From positions 1 through 10,546 of the forward strand of contig CAMWHW010000013.1 in assembly GCA_947174175.1 (NCBI GenBank): 10,546 nt of DNA. Direction: 5' to 3'. The position numbers and the translations under genes were made by a program. Every line of letters begins with the position of its first letter. Position 1 is the stretch's first letter. Positions 1 through 6,438 of the stretch are shown in pieces. Origin of the DNA: an uncultured Clostridia bacterium (GTDB lineage Bacteria; Bacillota; Clostridia; Christensenellales; Borkfalkiaceae). The notes beneath the pieces are model-generated. The model made no database searches and had not been told where the DNA came from. It saw nothing but the letters and a program-made list of their open reading frames with translations.

Positions 1-36
1 ATTTAGCACTATTTTAAACTTTTTTGTCAAAAAGTA

Positions 37-64
37 TTGAAAACTGAAAAATTCGTGATATAAT
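37..64 (+). promoter_or_regulatory. Strong extended -10 sigma-A promoter for the leader RNA / surface protein
   Basis: The -35 box TTGAAA (37-42) and the perfect -10 box TATAAT (59-64) are separated by 16 bases. TG at 56-57 gives an extended -10 (TGATATAAT). The predicted start is about 70-72, which coincides with the first base of the long inverted repeat at 71-84. That agreement supports both the promoter and the RNA. A 7-bp AT-rich inverted repeat (18-24/29-35) lies just upstream of the -35 box and could be a regulator site, but this is weak. Confidence 0.8.
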
Positions 65-70
65 ATCTAT

Positions 71-268
71 GCTTAAAGATTTGAATATGGAGGAGTCCCT
101 CTTTGACTCTTCCTGATTGTCCGTATTTTTTTATGCGGTTTTTTCCGCATAGATTTTTTTCGGCAAACTTAAAAACTAGATACGAGAATTCCATAAGGCA
201 ATTCGTACCTTTTTTTTCCTGTATTCTAGTTTTTTAGAAAAGTACATACGGAAATCAAATCTTTAAGC
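71..268 (+). ncRNA. Unrecognised structured RNA / long 5' leader closed by a 14-bp end-to-end stem
   Basis: What is seen: bases 71-84 pair perfectly with 255-268 (70/269 can add one more pair), so the RNA's 5' end closes on a segment about 185 bases away. Inside are hairpin 89-97/105-113 (9 bp with one G-U, 7-base loop); helix 120-126/246-252 (7 bp); hairpin 132-138/145-151 (7 bp, loop of six U); and a long arm 171-183/221-234 (13 bp with one bulge) capped by hairpin 186-190/200-204. The helices nest consistently as P1, then a junction. The promoter fires at the P1 edge and a terminator follows at 291-322. There is no convincing open reading frame with a ribosome binding site. I see no T-box sequence, no c-di-GMP-type core, and no signal recognition particle or tmRNA hallmark. 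It could be a free small RNA (6S-like or raiA-motif-like in size and end pairing) or a riboswitch/attenuator for the downstream surface protein. The class is unknown to me. Confidence 0.65.
131..160 (+). terminator. Possible early terminator-like hairpin inside the leader
   Basis: The stem TATGCGG/CCGCATA (132-138/145-151) has a loop of six T and is followed two bases later by seven T (154-160). It has the form of an intrinsic terminator, so some transcripts may end at about 160. It is equally a plausible stable helix of the structured RNA. Confidence 0.35.
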
Positions 269-285
269 AATCGTTGAAGGTACTG

Positions 286-332
286 TTTGCGGGCAACCTT
301 TAACGGTTGCCCTTATTTTTTTAGCCCGCAAA
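286..332 (+). promoter_or_regulatory. Alternative stem competing with the terminator and touching the ribosome binding site
   Basis: TTTGCGGGC (286-294) is perfectly complementary to GCCCGCAAA (324-332). The arm 291-294 is also the base of the terminator stem, so the two pairings exclude each other in part. The right arm contains the first three A of the AAAGGAG ribosome binding site (330-336). In read-through transcripts this stem could therefore lower translation of the surface protein. Because the right arm lies after the T run, it cannot act as a classical antiterminator. Confidence 0.4.
291..322 (+). terminator. Intrinsic terminator between leader RNA and surface protein gene
   Basis: The perfect 8-bp stem GGGCAACC (291-298)/GGTTGCCC (305-312) has a 6-base loop and is followed by TTATTTTTTT (313-322). 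It lies only 21 bases before the ATG at 344, and I see no good promoter between 269 and 330. The surface protein would therefore need read-through of this terminator, which fits attenuation control. Confidence 0.8.
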
Positions 333-343
333 GGAGTTAGTTT

Positions 344-3300
344 ATGAAAATTAAACGTAAAACTTTTGTAGGGGGAATATTAGCAACGCTGTGCGCTTGC
401 ACTGCGCTCATTTTCTGCGCGGTGTTTTTGCCTAAAAATACGGTAAGCGCGGAAGCGGCAGTGCCCACCGTAGCTACGGCAAACAGTTTTACTTATGCGA
501 CAGGTGAAAAAGGGTATTTCAACGTGAGCGGTGCTAGCCCCGGCACGGTACCATATTCGAGTCTGTCGACGAGCCCAGGAAATCTCTATATCAGTTATGA
601 TACGTCTCTTAGCAAATTTACGTTTGGTACGACGAGTAGCAATAGAAACGGTAAAGGTATATACGGAGAGCTTTTGTTAAGCGTAGTCGTGCCTGCGAGG
701 GAGCAATATACAGTAGATTTCGGACTATCATTTTCATCAATGAGGACGGCCACAGTTAGGTCAGGTCTTTCGCTGGAAGTGTTTAATTTCGGTTTTTCCA
801 ATGATACGGTAACTGCGCCGTCTGCGCAAAGTACTAACCTTGCTTTAGCTTACGGGGGAAGCGGCAGCGCATATTCGATATTTTGGAATAATAATGGCTC
901 TTCTGGTTCAGGTACTGGCGTCACCGGCTCTAAGAATGTTACTGGTGTGGTCTATAAAAACGAGAGTGATACAGCTCAGACGTTTACTCAGCATTTTGCA
1001 ATTTGGACAGGGTTAGGCTATGCAGATAGTGGTGAGTATGCTAATCTGTCAGGTAGCTGCACGATAACTCCTACGATAACTGCGGTAGACGTGCTTACCT
1101 TTGACTTGCCGCAGGACTTGACTGCAACGTTCAACGGCAATGATCTTGTGTCTACGCTTGACACACAGATTACGGACGAAAGCTGGTTCTTTGGCAACGC
1201 AATGACTCTCAGCAGCGCGGTCGCTCGTGATATAGGAACCTATACTGTAACTGTATCCTTAAAATCAAGTTTTATAAGTGAAGGAAAAATATGGGATTTA
1301 GGCGGTTCGACAACGGCTGACCCGCAGACTTTTGATCTTACAATAAAGCAGAAAGAGATAAAGTATACGCTTGCCGATACGGTAACGGCAAACCGCGTTT
1401 ACGGAGTAACCGACGTGGGAAAAGCTTACGCCGTATATAGTGATATAGAAACTTCGGACGTGGGCACTACGCACGGACCCGATATTGAATTGACTTACGT
1501 AAGTACGGATACGTACGGTTATAATTCAACTACGGCTCCTACCGAGGCGGGCAAATATAAGGTGACCGTAAAGGATAATAACGCTTCGACGAGCAATTAT
1601 AAAATGGTGTACGACGCGACTTCCGACCATACTTTTACAATCTCGCCGAAGTCGGTAAACAAGCCCGTTGCGGTAGCTGCACTTACATATAACGGAGAGG
1701 CGCAGACATTTACTATCAACAATTACGATTCCGCGGTTATGGACTACGGCGTAACGACGGGCGGAGCGTTTGCGGCAAATGCGCTTCCCGTTGGTATGAC
1801 CAAAGGAACTGCTGTTAAGGACTTCCAAGCGACTGATGCTGGCAAATACGATTTGGAATTTGCCTTAAAGGCAAACACAAGTGGTGTGGTGAGGAATTAC
1901 GTTTGGGACGACAATACCAACGGTGCAATTAAAATTACCTACGAAATATCGCCCAAGACGTTGGAATTCAAATTCAACCCTCCAAACAACGGCACGAGTT
2001 GGCGCATAAAGATCAACGACACGGGCGCATTAAGTTGGGCTTACGTCACTGGCGGAGAACCCGTTACGGTAAGCGGTGTGCAGGAAGAGCCTGCATTGCA
2101 GTATTACTACTATTATCAAAATGACGGCGCAAGTACGCAAAAAGTGCTTGCCGAGGGTGCGGCTCTCAACGTAGAGGACTTGAAGGACGCAATGAATAAG
2201 CGTTCGACGGGCACTTACGTAATAGGTTTGCAGTTTGCAAAGGACGCGAACGACGCGGACTATCCCGTAAACCTTAACTATGAGTTGGGTACTTCGGCGG
2301 AATTATCTACGTTAGAGATTACGGCGGGCGAGGCGAGCATTGACGATTTAAGTCTGTCTTTCAAAGACAGCACTATGGGTGCGAACGACCCGTTGCAGGG
2401 CTTGCCGTTTACGGACACATCCGCGGGCACCGAGAATTTACAATATAAAATCGATTCAAACGGCAACCCCGTTGCGTATTTCCCGCAGCTCGATTTCGAC
2501 GGCTCCATTTTCGAAATAGACGGAACGCCTGCTTATAAGTATGACGACGGCAGTACCCCTTCGTTTACCGGTGGTCTGACCAAAGCGGGCAAGGTAACCG
2601 TTACAGTAAATATCAAAATCAAAGCAAGCGAGCAGGCAACCAACAAAATGCCCGCAAGCTATACGGGCAGCAAGTTTTCAAGCTACACCAAGACGAGCGA
2701 CACAGAAGCAACGGTTACTTTCGAGTACACCATTGACAAAATGGAAGTAGATACTTCCGTATTCAAGTTGCAGTACAGCTACGACCAGAGCAACTGGAAG
2801 GACTTTACGGATAAGAACAACAAGGTGGAGTTTGCCAACGCCAAGATTTACGTACGCATTGACCCGACCAGCCTCGCGCCCGTGACCGCAGGCATAAGCG
2901 TTAAGTTCGGCACGGATACCTATGCAAGCGAAAAGGCAAAGGGTTCGTACACCGCTTCGGCGAACTTCACGCTTACTGACAACGATAACTTTACAATAAA
3001 GGACGCTTCATATAACTGGGAGATAACCAACAAGCAGATTAACGTGACCAACTGGGTGCCCGGTGATTTCAAGATTGACGGCGTGGACCGTATCGGCGAA
3101 ATTATGGTTATCAACGGTCATAAGGCGCTATACGATTCGGGCGTTATCGAATACATCTATTCGTGGAGCGATATGGAAGGACACAGCGGTTCGGGCGTAG
3201 GCGAAACCGAGCTTGCAAACATATTCGCTGTTGCAAGCCCTACCAACAAGGTGACCGTTACGGCTACCGTGCAGTTGAAGGGCGGTATGTCGACTACTTA

Positions 3301-5197
3301 CGATTTGCTTGGCACTTCTTTGACCTCGCAGCCGTTTGCGGTGGGTGACGCCAAGTCAACGGCAACCATAACCAACGCGGGCAGTGCGGAGTACGGCAGT
3401 GTGAACGAGAGCGAATTCGGCGTTAAGGTGGAGGCAGACGGCGAAAACCTGCCCGCAACCAACCCGCTTACGGGTGCGCTGCTTTACGAAGTTTACCTGC
3501 ACGATTACGACGGTCTGAGCGTGGATAATATTTCGGGCGACGGCTACGGCTTGCTTTCGGGCGTGGACTATTCCAAGCTGAACGCTGGCAAGTACGTAAT
3601 AGAAGTGCGTTTGACTGCGGCGGGTTCGCAGGACTACGCGCCCAAGGGTGCGCGCCAGTTGTTCGAAATTACGCCCAAGAAAATTGTCGTTCCGCAGCTT
3701 ACCAAGGATGTCGTTTACAACGGCGATTATATCAGCGTTTCCGATTATCTGGACAGCAACTATAACGCGGATATAATGATTATGCTGAGCGGTTACACCA
3801 ACAAGACCGCGGGTTCATACACCGTAACTTTCAAACTGAACAGCACCAACTATATGTGGGTTGAGCCGACTACGGAAGAGGCGCTAGTAAAGAATTTGTT
3901 TACCAAGGCTGTTCTGTTTGCTGACGGAATAACCATTGACAACGCTGCGCTTACGGCAACTTTGAATTGGACGATTAACAAGATTGTGTTATCAACGGAC
4001 GGCTGGAATCTGAACGGCAAGGAGGGCGCAAGCCTTAACGCGCTGGCGGCGTTCCAATCGATGATTGAAGAGAACGGACTTGACGTTTCTATCGGTTACC
4101 GATACTACGATACCAACGGAAATCTTATCGAAGAACCCGTTTTAAAGGGCGGCGATAAGTACATAGTGGAAGCGTATCTGACGGGTGAGGACGCTGCGAA
4201 CTTCGAGTTTGCGGACGGCACGGATGCGGCGAAGTCCATATCCGCAAGAAAGGACTACACCGTTCCCCAAAGCGGCTTTGCAAAGTTTATGGGCAGCACG
4301 GTAGACTTCCTTAAAGCAAACTGGCTGTGGCTGGTTATAGCGGCAGTGGCTCTGTTGTTACTCATCTTACTTATCTGCTTAATCGTGAGCGCTAAAAAGA
4401 AAAAGCGCAAAAAGGAAGAACTGGAAGAGCAGCGCAGGTTGGAAAAGGAAGAGCGCGAAAAGCAGGAGCGTGAAGAGCGCAGGCGCGAGGAGCGTGAGGA
4501 GCGCAGAATGGAGCGCATGTCTCAGCAGCAAATTCCTCAGATGATGATGCCGCAAATGATGCCACAGATGATGACGCAACAGATGCAAATGCCTCAACAG
4601 CAGTCTATGCCTTCGGGCGGCGGTTCGTCCAACGAGCTTGCCGAACTCAAAGCCGAGGTATCCGCTCTGAGAGCCGCGCAGGAATCTATGAGGGCGGAAC
4701 AGACGGCAAAGGAGCTTGCGGAAATCAAAGCTCTGCACACGGCGGAACAGCAGATTGCCCAGGCAAAGACCGACATGCGCGTCGAAAATCTGACGTCACG
4801 GTTGGGCGGAGAACAGCTTATATCTGGTGGTATAACTGCCGCAACGCTTGTTGAAATGGTTACGGCGGCTATGGAAAAAGTGCTTGACCGCAGGGAAAAA
4901 CCCGCGGCGCAGGCACCTGTCGAAGCCAAGGCGGAGGAGCCTGCAAAGGATACGGCAGCTCCCGTATGCCCTCCCGACGCGGTTATGACTACGGTAACTA
5001 CCACCAAGATAGACACGACCAAAAAGCCCGCACAGCAGACAGCGCAGGCTCAGGCACCTGCCCCCGCAGTGAGGACGGTGGTGCGCAACGTGGTAGCGCC
5101 TATGCCCGTTGACGACGGAAGGGTATTTGACGTGGGCGGCTTCTATACCCCCGCCGACCCTATGGATATCGGTCTGACCGACGAAGAAAATAAGTGA
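344..5197 (+). CDS. Giant MBG/Ig-like repeat surface protein with membrane helix and long cytoplasmic tail
   Basis: This 1617-residue protein has an N-terminal signal peptide: basic MKIKRK, a hydrophobic core to about residue 29, and likely cleavage after A36 or A38. Residues about 45-250 form a glycine/serine-rich beta domain I cannot name. From about 255 to 1310 come roughly ten tandem beta-sandwich units of MBG type, with repeated YNG/YG openings (Y353-G354, Y449-G451, Y1125-G1127), AGKYxV-like strands (A402, A499, A1081, A1156) and unit endings such as FTISPK, YEISPK and FEITPK. One membrane helix spans about 1327-1349, followed by KKKKRKK. The 268-residue cytoplasmic tail has a Glu/Arg/Lys coiled coil (1351-1392), a Met/Gln/Pro stretch (1394-1423), a second coiled coil (about 1431-1485), and an Ala/Pro/Thr linker to the end. 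There is no sortase motif. The ATG at 344 has AAAGGAG at 330-336 with 7-base spacing. The likely role is adhesion or envelope structure; the tail implies an intracellular partner. The precise function is unknown. Confidence 0.85.
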   Translation: MKIKRKTFVGGILATLCACTALIFCAVFLPKNTVSAEAAVPTVATANSFTYATGEKGYFNVSGASPGTVPYSSLSTSPGNLYISYDTSLSKFTFGTTSSNRNGKGIYGELLLSVVVPAREQYTVDFGLSFSSMRTATVRSGLSLEVFNFGFSNDTVTAPSAQSTNLALAYGGSGSAYSIFWNNNGSSGSGTGVTGSKNVTGVVYKNESDTAQTFTQHFAIWTGLGYADSGEYANLSGSCTITPTITAVDVLTFDLPQDLTATFNGNDLVSTLDTQITDESWFFGNAMTLSSAVARDIGTYTVTVSLKSSFISEGKIWDLGGSTTADPQTFDLTIKQKEIKYTLADTVTANRVYGVTDVGKAYAVYSDIETSDVGTTHGPDIELTYVSTDTYGYNSTTAPTEAGKYKVTVKDNNASTSNYKMVYDATSDHTFTISPKSVNKPVAVAALTYNGEAQTFTINNYDSAVMDYGVTTGGAFAANALPVGMTKGTAVKDFQATDAGKYDLEFALKANTSGVVRNYVWDDNTNGAIKITYEISPKTLEFKFNPPNNGTSWRIKINDTGALSWAYVTGGEPVTVSGVQEEPALQYYYYYQNDGASTQKVLAEGAALNVEDLKDAMNKRSTGTYVIGLQFAKDANDADYPVNLNYELGTSAELSTLEITAGEASIDDLSLSFKDSTMGANDPLQGLPFTDTSAGTENLQYKIDSNGNPVAYFPQLDFDGSIFEIDGTPAYKYDDGSTPSFTGGLTKAGKVTVTVNIKIKASEQATNKMPASYTGSKFSSYTKTSDTEATVTFEYTIDKMEVDTSVFKLQYSYDQSNWKDFTDKNNKVEFANAKIYVRIDPTSLAPVTAGISVKFGTDTYASEKAKGSYTASANFTLTDNDNFTIKDASYNWEITNKQINVTNWVPGDFKIDGVDRIGEIMVINGHKALYDSGVIEYIYSWSDMEGHSGSGVGETELANIFAVASPTNKVTVTATVQLKGGMSTTYDLLGTSLTSQPFAVGDAKSTATITNAGSAEYGSVNESEFGVKVEADGENLPATNPLTGALLYEVYLHDYDGLSVDNISGDGYGLLSGVDYSKLNAGKYVIEVRLTAAGSQDYAPKGARQLFEITPKKIVVPQLTKDVVYNGDYISVSDYLDSNYNADIMIMLSGYTNKTAGSYTVTFKLNSTNYMWVEPTTEEALVKNLFTKAVLFADGITIDNAALTATLNWTINKIVLSTDGWNLNGKEGASLNALAAFQSMIEENGLDVSIGYRYYDTNGNLIEEPVLKGGDKYIVEAYLTGEDAANFEFADGTDAAKSISARKDYTVPQSGFAKFMGSTVDFLKANWLWLVIAAVALLLLILLICLIVSAKKKKRKKEELEEQRRLEKEEREKQEREERRREEREERRMERMSQQQIPQMMMPQMMPQMMTQQMQMPQQQSMPSGGGSSNELAELKAEVSALRAAQESMRAEQTAKELAEIKALHTAEQQIAQAKTDMRVENLTSRLGGEQLISGGITAATLVEMVTAAMEKVLDRREKPAAQAPVEAKAEEPAKDTAAPVCPPDAVMTTVTTTKIDTTKKPAQQTAQAQAPAPAVRTVVRNVVAPMPVDDGRVFDVGGFYTPADPMDIGLTDEENK

Positions 5198-5207
5198 ATA
5201 AATTAAA

Positions 5208-5242
5208 AAAAGCGCCGCTGCGATATTCGCCGCGGCGCTTTT
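5208..5242. terminator. Bidirectional intrinsic terminator between convergent genes
   Basis: The 11-bp inverted repeat AAAAGCGCCGC (5208-5218)/GCGGCGCTTTT (5232-5242) is extended inside by GCGA/TCGC (5220-5223/5227-5230). A runs on one side and T runs on the other make it work on both strands. It sits 10 bases after the stop of the surface protein gene and 11 bases from the stop of the minus-strand gene. Confidence 0.88.
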
Positions 5243-5253
5243 ACTATTTACTT

Positions 5254-6285
5254 TTAAACGGTTTCTCTGAAACCCTTGCCCAGAATTTCGTTTGCGTCGG
5301 TTATAATCACGAAGGAGGTGGCGTCGATAATCTTGACTTTCGATTTCAGTTTAAGCGCTTCGCTGCGCTTGCACACGGTAATAAGCACGGTCTTTTCCGC
5401 CCCCGTATATCCCCCCGTCGCCTTGTAACTTGTGTAGTCGCGTTTCATAACCGTCGTTATATACTTGCCTATTTCGTCGGGCATAGTCGTGATTATGGTT
5501 ATGTACTTGCTCTTGCCTATGTTTTCTATTACGCCGTCCACTATGAACGCCTTGGAGAACAGACCCAGGATGGAGAACAGACCAGCCTGCACGCCGAAGA
5601 TAAAGAAGGTCGAAAATGCAATCGCGGCGTCGGTGATAAGCAGCGCTTTGCCCGTATTGATTTTAGTGTACTTTTTTAGTATCAGCGCAACTATGTCCGT
5701 GCCGCCGGACGACGCCTTGCAGTTGAACATTATCGCGCTGCCTATGCCCGTAAGAAGCATTGCAAACACCAGTTCCAGCAATGGCTGGTTGGTGAGGGTG
5801 CACGCAATCATCGTGCCCGCCTCGTCGAATACTTTTTCTGTTCCGGGTATTATATCCAGCGGCAGAAATTCTTCAAGCAAAAAGTTTTCCAGCGAGTACA
5901 TAAGCGAACAGAAAATGGTGCGCACCGTACAGCCTTTGCCTAGGAAGATAAAGCCGATTATAATAAGCGCCGCGTTTATAATCATTACCAGGGTGGACTG
6001 GTTGAGCGGCACGAATTTTGCGATTATAATCGAAATACCGCTTACGCCGCCCGTTGCAAAGTGGTTGGGCGCCTTGAAAAAGTAAACGCCGCCCGCAACC
6101 AGCACGGTGCCAAGCGTCATCAAAAGCCAGCTTACGATTTCGTGCAGCACCTGCTTTTTAGTGGGCTTTTGCCACCGCTTTTTCACCTTGCCTGCGGTAA
6201 CTTCCGCAGAGCTTTCCGCGGCGGGTTGTTCGGGTGCGGTGCTCTCTTCTTGGGTGCTCGTCTGTTCGTTTTGGTTTTCAGCCAT
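5254..6285 (-). CDS. YitT family membrane protein (YitT_membrane + DUF2179)
   Basis: This is a 343-residue integral membrane protein. Residues 1-32 are a hydrophilic Gln/Glu/Ala-rich cytoplasmic extension. A basic stretch then leads into about five or six membrane helices beginning near residue 48. The YitT-family motifs FATGGVSG (F76-G83) and SSGGTDIV (from S192) are present. The last 80 residues or so match the soluble DUF2179 domain, including GGYTG (291-295), a central I-D-A-T-S-F-V strand and a final G-K-G-F-R. The family is widespread in Bacillota; its substrate is unknown, although transport has been proposed. An in-frame ATG at 6328-6330 would add 15 residues. It overlaps the predicted -10 box and has no ribosome binding site, so I choose the ATG at 6283-6285, preceded by a GGGGACAG-like site. 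The gene stands alone, convergent with the surface protein and divergent from the amylase. Confidence 0.9.
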   Translation of the reverse strand: MAENQNEQTSTQEESTAPEQPAAESSAEVTAGKVKKRWQKPTKKQVLHEIVSWLLMTLGTVLVAGGVYFFKAPNHFATGGVSGISIIIAKFVPLNQSTLVMIINAALIIIGFIFLGKGCTVRTIFCSLMYSLENFLLEEFLPLDIIPGTEKVFDEAGTMIACTLTNQPLLELVFAMLLTGIGSAIMFNCKASSGGTDIVALILKKYTKINTGKALLITDAAIAFSTFFIFGVQAGLFSILGLFSKAFIVDGVIENIGKSKYITIITTMPDEIGKYITTVMKRDYTSYKATGGYTGAEKTVLITVCKRSEALKLKSKVKIIDATSFVIITDANEILGKGFRETV

Positions 6286-6320
6286 AATCTGTCCCCGTCG
6301 GAAATGAATTTTACTGCTCA

Positions 6321-6349
6321 ATATTATCATAAAAGTGCGTTTTTGTCAA
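6321..6349 (-). promoter_or_regulatory. Promoter of the YitT-family gene
   Basis: On the minus strand a perfect TTGACA (-35, plus positions 6344-6349) is followed by TAATAT (6321-6326, 17-base spacing) or GATAAT (6323-6328, 15-base spacing). The predicted start near 6314 gives a leader of about 30 bases. It also places the more upstream ATG outside the transcript, which settles the gene's start. Confidence 0.7.
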
Positions 6350-6364
6350 CGGTAGATTTTACCG
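6350..6364. promoter_or_regulatory. Palindrome between divergent promoters, candidate operator
   Basis: CGGTA (6350-6354) and TACCG (6360-6364) form a perfect inverted repeat with a 5-base spacer. The outer CAA/TTG (6347-6349/6366-6368) extends it across a one-base offset. It sits exactly between the two divergent -35 boxes, where a dimeric regulator could act on both genes. A half-site of five bases is short, so chance is possible. Confidence 0.3.
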
Positions 6365-6371
6365 CTTGGTA

Positions 6372-6400
6372 TTGACTTTGCGCAGACCGTATGTTACAAT
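6372..6400 (+). promoter_or_regulatory. Promoter of the GH13 hydrolase - glgB unit
   Basis: TTGACT (6372-6377) and TACAAT (6395-6400) have an ideal 17-base spacer. The predicted start near 6407 leaves a 5' leader of about 32 bases before the ATG at 6439. The adjacent ribosome binding site is poor: only GAGAGAG directly abutting the start codon. Confidence 0.8.
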
Positions 6401-6438
6401 TTTAAAGATAAATAACCGAGAGATTTCAAGCGAGAGAG

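Noticed and set aside
18..35. AT-rich 7-bp hairpin as a terminator of an upstream gene, or TTGACA on the minus strand (25-30) as a divergent promoter
   Set aside because: No T run follows the hairpin and the stem is almost all A/T. The minus-strand -10 at proper spacing is poor (CTAAAT at 1-6), and the window ends there.
70..269. A miniature inverted-repeat transposon with 15-base terminal repeats
   Set aside because: The flanks (ending ATCTA on the left, beginning ATCGT on the right) show no target-site duplication. The left repeat also starts exactly at the predicted transcription start of a strong promoter, and internal helices nest as in a folded RNA. A structured transcript explains more.
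71..322. Assignment of the leader to T-box, c-di-GMP, signal recognition particle or tmRNA families
   Set aside because: I could not find the T-box consensus, the c-di-GMP aptamer core, the signal recognition particle tetraloop helix, or a tRNA-like end. Resemblance to 6S or raiA-motif RNA is only in size and end pairing, so no name is given.
428..442. LPKNT near the N-terminus as a sortase signal
   Set aside because: It does not match LPxTG and lies in the signal peptide region. The C-terminus has no sortase motif, and the membrane helix is followed by a long charged tail.
4390..4516. Purine-rich GAGCGC-type imperfect repeats as a DNA repeat element
   Set aside because: They are simply the codons of the Glu/Arg/Lys coiled coil in the surface protein tail.
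5194..5679. A plus-strand reading frame of 161 codons after the surface protein
   Set aside because: It starts at GTG overlapping the previous stop codon, runs through the terminator hairpin and is antisense to the well-supported YitT-family gene. The protein looks like a frame shadow.
6286..6330. Longer form of the YitT-family protein starting at the ATG at 6328-6330
   Set aside because: That ATG overlaps the predicted -10 box, has no ribosome binding site, and the added residues do not resemble the family.
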